Assembly: GCF_023898315.1 (NCBI RefSeq)
Contig: NC_064623.1
Location: 17,931,140 to 17,995,139 of the forward strand
Direction of reading: 5' to 3'
DNA length: 64,000 nucleotides
Source: Schistocerca nitens
Lineage: Eukaryota; Arthropoda; Insecta; Orthoptera; Acrididae
Positions 21,160 to 31,862 of this stretch are shown here, piece by piece. Each line of letters opens with the position of its first letter. Positions within the stretch are counted from its first letter, which is position 1. A model generated the notes under the pieces. The model was not told where the DNA came from. It was given only the letters and a program-made list of their open reading frames with translations, and ran no database searches. A program made the translations under genes and the position numbers.

Positions 21160-23425
21160 TTGTCGTCTACTGATCTGTCCAACTGTAAAAAATCTTTTCC
21201 TCAGGAACGGGTAGGCGTGTCAAGTTGAAAGACACGTCACATGGTATGGTCTACAGTCCCATGGCGATGCAAAAATTTGAAGCTTCTAAATCAATCCATT
21301 AAAAAGATACGGTCATTTATGTCACATATATTGACAGCAGCAAACTCATTCTTCATTACTTATAGGATACTTCCCTTCGGCCTACACTCATCAAATTTGC
21401 AAGAAGCTACGTTGCATGGTAAAACCAAATCAAAAACTCCGACAAGTGCTGATTTTTAGTTAAAACACAAGAATGTAAGCGAAGGCTTCTGCGGCCGTTG
21501 TCATTGTCAATAAAATTCTTCTCGCCTGTTGACCGCATTGTCTATATACACTGAGGCGCCAATGAAACCGGTATAGGCATGCATGTTCAAATACAGAGAT
21601 ACTTAAACAGGCACATTACGGCGCCGCGGTCGGCAACGCCTACATAAGACAACAAGTGCCTGGCGCAGTTGTTAGATCGGTTACTACTGCTACGATGGCA
21701 GGCTATCTAAATTTAAATCAATTTGAACGTGGTGTCATAGTCGGCGCGCGGGCGATTGGACACAGCATCTCCGAAGTAGCGATGAAGTGGGGTTTTTCCG
21801 TACGACCATTTCACGAGTGTACCGTGAATATCAGGAATCCGGTAAAACATGAAACCTCCGACATCGCTGCGGCCGGATAAAGATCCTGTAAGAATGGGAA
21901 CAACGACGACTGAAGAGAATCATTCAACGTGACAGAAGTGCAACCCTTCCTCAAATTGCTGCAGATTTCAATGCTGGTCCACCAAAATGTGTCAGCGTCC
22001 GAAGCATTCAGCGATACATCATCGATATGGGATTTCGGAGCCGAAGGCTCACTGGTGTGCCTTTGATGACTGCACGACACAAAGCTTTACGCCTCGCCTA
22101 GGCACGTCAACACCGACATTACCGACACTGGACTGTAGATGACTGGAAACATGTTGCCTGGTCCGTCGAGTCTCGTTTCAAATTATATCGAGCGGATGGA
22201 CGTGTACAGGTGTAGAGACAACCTCATTAGTGCATGGATCCTGCATATCAGCAGGGACAGTTCAAGCTGGCGGAGGCTCTGTAATGGAGTGGGGCGTGTA
22301 CGGTTGGAGTGATATGGGACCCCTTACACGTCTAGATACGACTCTGACAGGTGAAACGTGCGTAAGAATCCTGTCTGAAGACCTGCATCCACTCATGTCT
22401 GTGCTTACCGACAGACTTGAGCAATTCCAGCAAGACAGTGCGACGCCATACAGGTCCAGAATTGCTACAGAGTGGCTCCAGGAACGGTTTTATGAGTTTA
22501 AACACCTCCTCTGGCCACCAAACTCCTCAGACGTGAACACTTCGGAGCATATCTGGGACGCCTTGCAAATTGCTGTTCAGAAGAGATCTCTAGCCCCTCG
22601 TACACTTACGTATTTATGGACAGCCCTGCAGGAGTATCATGGTGTCCATTCCCTCCAGCACTACTTGAGGGATGAATCGAGTCGATGCCATGTCCTGTCG
22701 TGGCACTTCTGCGTTCTCGCGGGGGCCCTACGCGATACTAGGCAGGTGTACCAGTTTCTTTGGTTGTTCAGTGTATAAAACTGTCACAAGAAAAATATTG
22801 TCATCTGTTACCAGACTGTCAGTCCGTCTGCCTGTAAGGCCCTTTTTCGTCAGGAATGGGTAGACGTACGAAGTTGAAAGTCCTGTCGTATTGTGAAGAC
22901 TGTGGTCCTCTGGTGGTGTGAAAACGTTAAACTTCTATGTCAATGCAGTCGAAAGATACGGTCGTTTATCTCACATGTTTTGATACTCGAAAATATATAG
23001 TATACTTGCTGACGATCTAGAATCATGAAACTTGGCAAGTAGTAAGATTTCACTGTACAAGTAAAGGAAAAACATACGAGAATTGTTAATTTGTTATTGT
23101 ATCACACGAAAAAAAATTGTCATTTGTTATTAGACTGTCTGTCCTTCAGTCTGTTACGATCTTTTTTTCTTCTGAACAAGAAGACGTATCAAGTTGAAAT
23201 TTATGTCATGTAGTAAGATCTATACTCCCTTGCCGTAATAATAAACGTTGGTTTCTAAGTCATCGCAATCAAAAGATATGACCATTTATGTCACATATTT
23301 TGAAAATCGGAAAGTCACTCGTTGAAACCTATAGGGTACTTACCGTTGATGTACAATCATGAGAAGAAGCAACGTTTCACAGCTGAAAGAAACGAAAAAA
23401 AATTACAAAATTGTTAATTTGTAAC
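21160..23425 (+). repeat. Diverged ~320-bp tandem repeat, interrupted by Tc1-B
   Basis: Three diverged units at about 21160-21475, 22786-23095 and 23096-23425. Shared landmarks are an AAAGATACGGTC / AAAAGATATGACC block at 21302, 22952 and 23272 (the last two 320 bp apart), a TATGTCACATAT-like block, and a GTAGACGTACGAAGTTGAAA-like block. Tc1-B (21549-22773) and about 75 bp of other sequence lie between units 1 and 2. No coding potential. Confidence 0.75.
21549..22773 (+). mobile_element. Tc1-B transposon, both ends present, dead transposase
   Basis: 1225-bp element flanked by TA (21547-21548 and 22774-22775). The left terminus is CACTGAGGCGCCAATGAAAC; the right end, read inward, starts CACTGAACAACC. 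The transposase relic starts at the ATG at 21694 (MAGYLNLNQFERGVIVGARA) and then frameshifts near the HTH. Later pieces include RHWTVDDWKHVAWSVESRF, where the first catalytic Asp is Val, and an open C-terminal segment (22230-22778) with FQQDSATPYRSRIATEWL and HIWDAL. The second Asp and Glu are 36 residues apart, as in DD36E-type elements. Multiple lesions make it inactive. Confidence 0.92.
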
Positions 23426-23487
23426 TATATCACAGGAAAAAAACATTTTTGTTTTCTGCTATCCGACGTCAAACTTGAAATAAAAAT

Positions 23488-23690
23488 AAATTTCCTTTCC
23501 TTCATATCTGTGGTCACTATTTGTTTTTTGTAACTCCGCTAGCGTTTTCTGTCCATAATGACCATCTTCAGATCTGATTTATAAAAAAAAAGTCATATCG
23601 GATCTAAAGAAGGTCATTATGGACCGAAATTGGTGGTCTGATGACATAAGAATTAGTGACCATAGACGTAAAATAAAGGAAATTTATTCT
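23488..23690. repeat. Imperfect inverted repeat (fold-back), ~90-bp arms
   Basis: Left arm about 23488-23580 and right arm about 23600-23690 are mutual reverse complements with mismatches. Examples are TCCATAATGACC against GGTCATTATGGA and TGGTCACTA against TAGTGACCA. The spacer contains an A-run. It resembles a fold-back MITE; no TSD was identified. Confidence 0.8.
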
Positions 23691-23699
23691 GTTTTCGGA

Positions 23700-24138
23700 T
23701 GACTTCAATTCGCGATCACGTCGCAGCTTGTGAAATTAAAATATTCTCAAACGTCCAGGAGTCCCTGGAATCGATATCTTGCCAGTACCAGTGTCAACAA
23801 CAGGCAAGAATCGTCGACATTTTCGGTTCCCAGAATGGATGAACTGTTTATATACTGAGTAAAGTTTGTACGGGACTGTCAGTTTTTTTGTTGGTGCTCC
23901 GTGAGTGTTTTGGCGTCCAAAGAGCAAATATTTTTGTAGAATGCAGATATTTCAGACATAAATTCACGAAGAAGTAATCTTGAAACCTGGGGAGAGGTCT
24001 CAGTTAGCCCAGATATTGCTAACTTGCTGTTCTGCACTACAAGCCTCTCAACTGCAGTAAGCAGTTCTTCAGTAATTCTGTGGAAACAAATACAATAGGA
24101 ACTTCTGGCCATACCTTGCACTTACACCGCCACTGCTA
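23700..24138. other. Unassigned interval
   Basis: A minus-strand 80-codon open frame (23879-24121) has no recognisable domain. No repeat recognised. Confidence 0.4.
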
Positions 24139-25560
24139 CACTCCTGGAAATTGAAATAAGAACACCGTGAATTCATTGTCCCAGGAAGGGGAAACTTTAT
24201 TGACACATTCCTGGGGTCAGATACATCACATGATCACACTGACAGAACCACAGGCACATAGACACAGGCAACAGAGCATGCACAATGTCGGCACTAGTAC
24301 AGTGTATATCCACCTTTCGCAGCAATGCAGGCTGCTATTCTCCCATGGAGACGATCGTAGAGATGCTGGATGTAGTCCTGTGGAACGGCTTGCCATGCCA
24401 TTTCCGCCTGGCGCCTCAGTTGGACCAGCGTTCGTGCTGGACGTGCAGACCGCGTGAGACGACGCTTCATCCAGTCCCAAACATGCTCAATGGGCGACAG
24501 ATCCGGAGATCTTGCTGGCCAGGGTAGTTGACTTACACCTTCTAGAGCACGTTGGGTGGCACGGGATACATGCGGACGTGCATTGTCCTGTTGGAACAGC
24601 AAGTTCCCTTGCCGGTCTAGGAATGGTAGAACGATGGGTTGGATGACGGTTTGGATGTACTGTGCACTATTCAGTGTCCCCTCGACGATCACCAGTGGTG
24701 TACGGCCAGTGTAGGAGATCGCTCCCCACACCATGATGCCGGGTGTTGGCCCTGTGTGCCCCGGTCGTATGCAGTCCTGATTGTGGCGCTCACCTGCACG
24801 GCGCCAAACACGCATACGACCATCATTGGTACCAAGGCAGAAGCGACTCTCATCGCTGAAGACGACACGTCTCCATTCGTCCCTCCATTCACGCCTGTCG
24901 CGACACCACTGGAGGCGGGCTGCACGATGTTGGGGCGTGAGCGGAAGACGGCCTAACGGTGTGCGGGACCGTAGCCCAGCTTCATGGAGACGGTTGCGAA
25001 TGGTCCTCGCCGATACCCCAGGAGCAACAGTGTCCCTAATTTGCTGGGAAGTGGCGGTGCGGTCCCCTACGGCACTGTGTAGGATCCTACGGTCTTGGCG
25101 TGCATCCGTGCGTCGCTGAGGTCCGGTCCCAGGTCGACGGGCACGTGCACCTTCCGCCGACCACTGGCGACAACATCGATGTACTGTGGAGACCTCACGC
25201 CCCACGTGTTGAGCAATTCGGCGGTACGTCCACCCGGCCTCCCGCATGCCCACTATACGCCCTCGCTCAAAGTCCGTCAACTGCACATACGGTTCACGTC
25301 CACGCTGTCGCGGCATGCTACCAGTGTTAAAGACTGCGATGGAGCTCCGTATGCCACGGCAAACTGGCTGTCACTGACGGCGGCGGTGCACAAATGCTGC
25401 GCAGCTAGCGCCATTCGACGGCCAACACCGCGGTTCCTGGTGTGTCCGCTGTGCCGTGCGTGTGATCATTGCTTGTACAGCCCTCTCGCAGTGTCCGGAG
25501 CAAGTATGGTGGGTCTGACACACCGGTGTCAATGTGTTCTTTTTTCCATTTCCAGGAGTG
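24139..25560 (-). mobile_element. Tc1-A transposon, copy 2
   Basis: Full-length 1422-bp element with TA at 24137-24138 and 25561-25562. The termini match copy 1. Confidence 0.97.
24294..25316 (-). CDS. Tc1-A transposase, copy 2 (intact, 340 aa)
   Basis: Uninterrupted transposase frame with the same length, start and D155/D244/E277 triad as copy 1, so the same DNA cleavage and strand-transfer role is predicted. Relative to copy 1 I count eight substitutions: R80H, F90S, A163T, R186G, T195M, R219Q, E226Q and V304A. None touches the catalytic residues; A163T and R186G lie in the core domain. The leader upstream of the ATG is also open in frame through the TIR, reading YTPGNGKKNTL from the element end. 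No lesion is visible. Confidence 0.95.
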   Translation of the reverse strand: MPRQRGREPYVQLTDFERGRIVGMREAGWTYRRIAQHVGREVSTVHRCCRQWSAEGARARRPGTGPQRRTDARQDRRILHSAVGDRTATSQQIRDTVAPGVSARTIRNRLHEAGLRSRTPLGRLPLTPQHRAARLQWCRDRREWRDEWRRVVFSDESRFCLGTNDGRMRVWRRAGERHNQDCIRPGHTGPTPGIMVWGAISYTGRTPLVIVEGTLNSAQYIQTVIQPIVLPFLDRQGNLLFQQDNARPHVSRATQRALEGVSQLPWPARSPDLSPIEHVWDWMKRRLTRSARPARTLVQLRRQAEMAWQAVPQDYIQHLYDRLHGRIAACIAAKGGYTLY

Positions 25561-25846
25561 TATATTCTCACGTTCCCATGACGTGCTGAGCGCGTGTGTA
25601 ACGTGTGAAATATGAAACAGTGATGTCAACACTTTTTCCCCCTTCATGTTGGCCAAATGTTTGAGTGGAGTGGAAACGAGTCTTCCAAGAGATCGCACAG
25701 TGGATTCCTGTCCAGATTTTCGTAGCGAAATAACGAGTGCTGTGATATTAAACGATCAATTAAAAACTCTGAAATTGAAAAAAAATAGAAAAGAAACCAG
25801 TCAGAGGATTTGTGAAATGATCTGTCAACAAATAAAAAATAAAACA
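25561..25846. other. Unassigned interval
   Basis: Short gap between Tc1-A and the mariner derivative; nothing recognised. Confidence 0.5.
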
Positions 25847-26514
25847 CGAGGGACGTTCAGTAATTAATTGGACACATTTTTTTCTCTGCCAATTTCGGTT
25901 GAAAAATATAGCATTTGTTGTGGAACATCGTATGATATTCCCGCTGCAAACCCTACAGTTTCATGTAGCTCCGATAGGTGATGGCGCTATACGCGGTCTT
26001 CTAAATGGTTTCTTTAATGGAGGTGCGTTCCAAGCAGGGAGCTATCATTCAGTTTTTGTTCTCAGATATGCTCAGGGGCTTGCAGGATATCTGCAATGAA
26101 CAAAAGCACGGTGAGCCAGTAGAGTGGTACCTCGCGGGCGTACAGACCCTCCCAGTAAGGTGGGGTAAGGCCGTCGCATTGAACGAAAATAACGTCGAAA
26201 ACAAGGGTTTTGCAGCCAAAAGATTGGGGAATAATTTGGTGCACTGTAATCCTGAATAAAACAAATCTGCTCTGACAAAAACAAGTGTTGCATTGAAACT
26301 TCCTGGCAGATTGAAACTGTGTGCCCGACAGAGACTCGAACTCGGGACCTTTGCCTTTCGCCGGCAAGTCCCCGCGAAAGGCAAGGGTCCCGAGTTCGAG
26401 TCTCGGTCGGGCACACAGTTTCAATCTGCCAGGAAGTTTCATATTAGCGCACACTCCGCTGCAGAGTGAAAATCTCGTTCTGGAAGTGTTGCATTACTTA
26501 CTGAACGCCCCTTG
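25847..26514 (+). mobile_element. Mariner deletion derivative (MITE-like), related to 54901-56239
   Basis: The ends match the complete mariner at 54901: the right end, read inward, is CAAGGGGCGTTCAGTAAGTA, followed by ATGCAACAC. Inside, an N-terminal mariner start (MEVRSKQGAIIQFLF, from the ATG at 26020) is fused after about 25 codons to the extreme C-terminus (EPVEWYLAGVQTLPVRWGKA, then VALN). The whole catalytic domain is deleted. A hairpin SINE (26295-26483) sits near the right end. It is non-autonomous and could have been mobilised in trans. Confidence 0.88.
26295..26483. mobile_element. Palindromic tRNA-SINE (SINE-5 hairpin)
   Basis: Two SINE-5 head modules face each other as a near-perfect inverted repeat: arms about 26295-26364 and 26371-26440, with a loop of a few bases. 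They are followed by the family tail (GCGCACACTCCGCTGCAGAG). Both arms carry the B-box-like CGAGTTCGAGTCTC (complement GAGACTCGAACTCG). AAGTGTTGCATT at 26283-26294 and 26484-26495 is a perfect 12-bp TSD, so the palindrome inserted as one unit. Confidence 0.93.
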
Positions 26515-26631
26515 TAGATTACAGAAACATATGAAGTGCTAAGGATGATACTTAAAATATGCAAAGTAAATGAGAGGCCGAAAATTCATTGTTTAACTTG
26601 CACTTCCAAGAACTTTTAAGAGTTTTTAAGA

Positions 26632-26840
26632 ATTTTCACTCTGCAGTCCGCTGTGTGCTGGTACATTAACTCTCTGGGCAGGTGCGAGACTCGAACCTGG
26701 GACCTGTGTATTTTGCAAGCAAGTGCTCTACAGAGTGAGCTACTCATGCACGACTCGTGGCTCGTCCTCGAAGCTTCGTTTCAGAAGATGCCTCATATCT
26801 TAACTCCCAAACTACACAGAATTTCTCCCGCAAGGTATGC
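26632..26840 (-). mobile_element. SINE-5 degenerate copy
   Basis: Reverse-oriented, strongly diverged tRNA-like SINE: GTGAGCTACTCATGCACGAC region, CAAGTGCTCTAC box and GAGACTCGAACCTGG box. It has the TTTTCACTCTGCAG tail block at its start. No TSD was resolved. Confidence 0.72.
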
Positions 26841-27184
26841 TTGATGAACATTAATTTTGGTATGCTTCATTAATTTTAGTTTTGGTTCTTGTTGGCACTA
26901 AGCCATTACGAATTTTCTAAATGGCAACTTAGTTGGAAAACTGGTTGAATTCGTAACCTGTATTTGTGTTACCACTGTTTCTTGTTCTTTTTTTAGTTGA
27001 CTATTGCTCAGAGTATTGTTAGTTTCTCAAAACGACTATGCACGTACATTTTTTTTGTCTTAGACGCTTTGCAATTTATATGAACCTAGGCGTTGATGGA
27101 ACTACAGTAAGAGAAATAAACATTAGAGTTTTAGGTGCGAAAATTGTAGGTTAGGCTTTACCGCGACTGTTCTTTTCATCTAAT
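26841..27184. other. Unassigned interval
   Basis: AT-rich; nothing recognised. Confidence 0.5.
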
Positions 27185-27640
27185 GAAACAACAAGTTTAC
27201 TGTTACTGTCACCGTTTACTGATCTCCATGACGCATTTCAAAGGTTTAAACCTCCATCATCAGGTAGATTTACATTTGTTAGTGTGACACTTGTGTCTGT
27301 TGTGTTACGATTTTTGGAGGAACTTGTGGCACTATCTCCAGTGGTCACAAGTTCTTTTCACTGTCATAAAACATCACATGTATACTGTTATATTTTGCAA
27401 CCAGAGGTCTTTCTATATTGTCATTTTGTAAACAAAGATCTCTGTTTACAAAATAGGACAGTGAAAGAAGTCTGTGACCACTGGAGACTGTGCCACAAGT
27501 TTCTCCAAAAATCGTAACACAACACATACGTGTCACACTAACAAATGTAAATCCACCTGATGATGGAGGTTTAAACCTTTGAAACGTGTCTTGGGTTTAA
27601 ATAAAAAGTGACTTGTAACAAACAGTACACTTGTTGTTTC
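27185..27640. repeat. Large imperfect palindrome (fold-back element), ~190-bp arms
   Basis: The outer ends are GAAACAACAAG (27185) and CTTGTTGTTTC (27630-27640). The arms share long blocks, such as GGTTTAAACCTCCATCATCA / TGATGATGGAGGTTTAAACC and TGTGTTACGATTTTTGGAG and its complement. The centre contains a smaller hairpin, ATTTTGTAAACA / TGTTTACAAAAT (27423-27454). There is no TIR-type transposase or TSD to classify it. Confidence 0.88.
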
Positions 27641-28095
27641 GTTCGATAAGGATTACAAATTAAGCATTCTGTGGAGGCATGTCGTCATTTAGCAGACACG
27701 TAAACGTTACGCTAAGTGTTTCATTTGAGTGGTGATTACTGTGCAACCGAAGATATTTATTTTGTTTGCACCTTGAGTTTTATTCGAATTGCATAGACGC
27801 GCCTGCTAAGACGGTGCTGGCGTTTTCTCCTTAGTGACGAGGGACTCTCTTGATTTATTTACTAATTTTTTGTATCTAGACCGGTGCTCTAAATTTTTAT
27901 TTCACCGCTGAGTGGGAACACTGCCTGCACTTTTGCGCGGCTAGCTAGGAAAGTACCTTGAGAGATCCTGCCTTAGGGAACAACGTCGCAGCTTGTTCTA
28001 GCTATACACCGGGCCGTGTAGCGACGCAGCTTCTCGTTCAAACATTTCTCTTCTCTTTTTTTTCCCCTCTCTGAGCGGCGGTGTCCCCGTAATCT
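27641..28095. other. Unassigned interval
   Basis: Nothing recognised. Confidence 0.5.
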
Positions 28096-28120
28096 CGCAC
28101 AAGCACACACGCACACACAC

Positions 28121-28170
<50 letters not shown>
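28096..28170. repeat. (CA)n microsatellite
   Basis: About 70 bp of CA units with a few G interruptions in the first third. Confidence 0.97.
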
Positions 28171-28173
<3 letters not shown>

Positions 28174-28244
28174 GGCATTGGCAAAGCAATCCAGTTAAGA
28201 GGCTCGTCACCTACACGGAAAGGCAACGTGAAGCCCTCAGGAGG

Positions 28245-28248
<4 letters not shown>

Positions 28249-28276
<28 letters not shown>
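28249..28276. repeat. (CA)n microsatellite, short
   Basis: About 13 CA units, 80 bp downstream of the larger tract. Confidence 0.95.
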
Positions 28277-28279
<3 letters not shown>

Positions 28280-29011
28280 CTTGTCGTGTTGGGCCCTTCC
28301 ACAAGACCTCGGACACTCCTCTTATGATGCGAGACGTGTATAAAGAGAGAAGGTAGGGGAGTGGGGTGGATGAGGGGGTGGGGAGTAAAAAGATGGGGAA
28401 AGAGGAAATCTGAAAGAAATGCGGGCGGGACGGTGCGCTGTGCGGCTGGGGGTGGAGAAGCCAAGCCTCAAGCCTTTACGCCGGAGATCTGGCACTTAGA
28501 ATTTCCGGAGGAAAAAATTCCAGTTCATTTCTTCCGCGGGCCCTTCCTCCCTCATCCTGTCCGCACCCCGGCTCCCGTCGCTAACGCCCTCTTGTTCTCT
28601 CGCTCGGGTGGCGACGTTGTCTGTGTCTCCCTCTGCCCCACACATACACACCCTCGCGCCTCCGCTGGCTGCACTTTTGGTTACCTCGTCTTCGTCCTCG
28701 CAACAATTTGTACGGTCTGGCTGAGCAGTGTTTAAGCTGCATAAGCAGCACGTATCAGAAGAAAGCGCTTCGTGGCAGGGGGCACTGCAAAGTAGGGGTA
28801 GTGTACCTTGAGCCCAAGTCCCATCTATACGTCGCCGCCTTTCTGTACACTCCTCAAAAAAGTGTTGATGTTTTTTTACGTGGTGGTGGTATTCGTAAAC
28901 ATCTCAGTTTGCAGTCTGTCGTAAGCATTGTAGGTAGGATTCACTTAAATGGTTTCAAATGAAACAATATGGTTCCAGAGACATTTTCGAGTCTCAAGCA
29001 TCTCTAATGTA
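28277..29011. other. Unassigned GC-richer interval
   Basis: 28340-28740 is purine-rich then pyrimidine-rich and GC-richer than its surroundings. A 124-codon open frame (28361-28735) shows no domain. A distal promoter or UTR cannot be excluded, but nothing supports one. Confidence 0.35.
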
Positions 29012-30553
29012 CATGGTGTATCAAAAAGGATCATCCGATTTAGTACGTCTATAGTTCTGAAACTAATAAACATATACAATGGCCGGCCGGTGTGGCCAAG
29101 CGGTTCTAGGCGCTTCAGTTCTAGGCGCTACGGTCGCAGGTTCGAATCCTGCCTCGGGCATGGATGTATGTAATGTCCTTAGGTTAGTTAGGTTTAAGTA
29201 GTTCTAAGTTCTAGGATACTGATGACCTCAGACGTAAAGTCCCATAGTGCTCAGAGCCATTTGAACCATTTTTATACAATGAATTTCGTTTTTTTTGTGA
29301 ACGGCAAAGTCAAGAAGTTTTTTTTCCCATACCTTTTCATAGGTGTTCAGTATGCCCCCCTTGAGATGCACGGCATGTGACAGTGCGGTATTCAAACTGT
29401 TCCCCACACTGCAGCGAGTACGTCTTGAGTTACAGCTTCCACAGCTGCTGTTATGCGATGTCTCAGATCATTCACTGTTGTTGGTAACGGCGGCAAATAA
29501 CAAGAGTCTTTTATAAACCGCTGACTGGAAATGATCGCATACAGTCAGGTCTGGTGACCTTGGAGGCCAGTAATGTAAGGCTGAATGATTTGGTCCCGTG
29601 CGACCGATCCATCGTTCAGTAATCCTTTGATTTAAAAATCCCCGCACTTCCAGATGCCAGTGTGGCGGTGCCCCATCCTGTTGGCAACTTAAGTCGTTCG
29701 AATCAGTCTCCAACTGTGGGAAAAGAAAATGCTCAAGCGTAATGAGATATGTGCTTTCTATAACAGCGTTCTCGACAAAGAAAAATGGACCATATACCTT
29801 TTAGCGTGAAACAGCAAAAAACGCATTCAGTTTTGGGGAGTCCCTCTCATGTTGTACCAGCTTCATGTGGTTGTTCTGTACCCCATATTTTCACATTATG
29901 ACGGTTCACCTTTGCATTTAAATGGGATGTTGCCTCGTTACTAAACATTAAGTGTGGAAGAAAAGCGTCATCCTCCATCTTGCCCAGAACGAAATTACAG
30001 AACTGCACACGTTGTTGTTTTCCGCCTTAACGAAGAGCTTGCGGTAGCTCTATTTTGTACGGTTTCATGTGTAAACGTCGACGCAACACACGCCAGACGG
30101 ATATCGGTGTCATGTTGAGCTGTCGAGCTGCACGGCGAACGGATTTCTGCGGACTCCTTCTGAAACTATGGCGGATGCGTTCGACGTCTGTGTTAGACAC
30201 TCGGGGACGGTCCGGCGATTTGCCTTTACACAAACAACCTGTTTCTCGGAATTGTTCACGCCATCGTCTGATGCTCTGTGCTGTAGGAGGATCCGCACCA
30301 CACCTAGTACGAAAGTCTCGCTAAACAGTTATTACTGACCCGCTCTGCGCAAAACGTAAGACACAAAACGCTTTCTGTTGTCGTGACACCATTTGTACTA
30401 CAACTGAAGTGGGCGCACAGTGCTGCTACCTAGCGGGAACCGTGTAAAACCCGAAGGTTTGCTCTTTCCAACAGTACGCTGTTCACTCACATATCTCAAA
30501 TAACATAATAGTTACGATTTTTTGGATCGGATGATTCTTTTTGATACAGTCTG
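29012..30553 (-). mobile_element. Mariner-like relic with long catalytic spacing
   Basis: Minus-strand element with TA at 29010-29011 and 30554-30555. The ends read inward as CATGGTGTATCAAAAAGGAT and CAGACTGTATCAAAAAGAAT. Transposase remains: the HTH region (about 30233-30030, with RVSNTDVERIRHSFRRSPQK) and the catalytic end (29713-29468), with CQQDGAPPHWHLEVRGFL and WPPRSPDLTVCDHF. There are 46 residues between the second and third Asp. Frameshifts and stops lie between these parts. A SINE-1 (29082-29272) is inserted near the left end. It is an older relative of the element at 1200. Confidence 0.88.
29082..29272 (+). mobile_element. SINE-1 copy with altered head
   Basis: Forward SINE-1 flanked by TATACAATG at 29073-29081 and 29273-29281. 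The head has lost the TCTGGAACCG block and instead repeats GTTCTAGGCGCT twice. Confidence 0.92.
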
Positions 30554-30589
30554 TATATATACCGACTGAATCAACGAATTTCAATTTTT

Positions 30590-30745
30590 ACCAAGAGCAG
30601 GATTCGAACCTGGGTCTCCAGCTCATTAGGCAGATGTGCTAACCACTTGGCGGGGTGGTGTGGTGGTTAGAGCATCTACCTGTGTTCCAAGCCTGACCTG
30701 GATACAAATTTTCGTTCGTCACGTCTGTCTGTGTATATACATCTT
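30590..30745. repeat. Head-to-head tRNA-like modules (degenerate fold-back SINE)
   Basis: A reverse tRNA-like module (GCAGGATTCGAACCTGGGTC box, GTGCTAACCACTTGG) meets a forward module (TGGTGTGGTGGTTAGAGCAT) at about 30653, forming an imperfect hairpin. The layout is the same as in the hairpin SINE at 26295 but with a different tRNA head. Confidence 0.65.
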
Positions 30746-30929
30746 AAATGATCTCGATTTAATCAGTTCATCATCTAAGTTTTTCAGTGTTAAGAAGCAC
30801 GGCGTGACTCATATGAGTTAAAAGAATAATGCCACGGAATTTTAGGAAATGAATCTAATGTGACACACATCATGGGGCATTGTCTGTTAATATGACGACG
30901 CTATGCTTGAGGCTCATTTGTACTATACA

Positions 30930-31490
30930 TTGCTTGACAAAAAAGTAAAGCACGTAGAAGTCATGGTTACATGCCAGTGCAGCTTCGTACAAGAACATAT
31001 CATTGTCCAGTATACAAATGGTTAGGACTGCAATTCTCTGCAACAGGTAATAAAGCCACCTATGTGCATTAGCACTGTTCGTGTTTAGTTTTGTTACCTG
31101 GCCTGGTAGGGCATGCAAGCTGTGTGAACAACATCAGAAGTTGAGTGATCAGTGTGAAGGACACAGAGGTAGTACATACTTGTGTGAGACAGCGTTATCA
31201 GCATCTGACAGAGTTTGTAACGGTCTACACTGTAGGACTCCATTTGACCAGCTGGGTGAGGTCTGCAGTATCTAGATACCCGTGAAATTTGGATGTGATA
31301 GTGGCCCAGTGATGGACTGGATTGGAATGTGAGGACAGACAAGGTCCCAACAGACCACGCCTGACCACTAAAGGGAGGGTCGCCATATTGTGCACCAAAC
31401 ACATCATAACCCCTTCACATAACACCAATAACCTTATTGTACCATCTGACCCTTTAAATGATTGTCGCTGAAGCTTTTGATTCATGTTTT
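30930..31490 (+). mobile_element. Possible Tc1-like relic (N-terminal half)
   Basis: It starts with a TTGACAAAAAAGTAAAGCAC-type terminus seen in some Tc1-like elements. A broken frame resembling a Tc1 HTH region follows (VGLHLTSWVRSAVSRYP, then RQGPNRPRLTT). It stops where the RT relic begins. Assignment is weak. Confidence 0.45.
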
Positions 31491-31862
31491 AGAGCCAGTT
31501 TTAATACAAGAATAAGCAGGTTTCAGACCAGGAGAAAGCTATACGTATCATGTCCTCAATCTCACGCAATTAATTGAGGATGGCTTTGAAACTCTAGAAA
31601 TTACATGAGTAGCTTTTATCGATCTGCCGACTGTCTATGACACTGCCAGTGACCATGCACTGTCGCTGAAGATTCTACGGGGTAAGAAAGGTGGTGGCTT
31701 CATCAAACTTATTCAATATTTACTCCAAAACGAGAGATTCTATGTGGACTTCAAGGGTCGGCGTACTCGATGGAGGTGGGCAACACCTGTTCTTTATTTA
31801 TATAAATGATATGCCTTCTAGTATTACAGGTATTTCTAAAATATTTCTGTTTGCTGATGACA

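Noticed and set aside
25095..25589. 164-codon open frame antisense to the Tc1-A transposase, also open (156-157 codons) in the other three copies
   Set aside because: The four copies are nearly identical by descent, so shared openness is not independent evidence. The frame is a shadow of GC-rich transposase coding sequence and shows no domain.
28096..28276. CRISPR-like or regulatory repeat array
   Set aside because: Simple CA microsatellites without spacers; the genome is eukaryotic in character.
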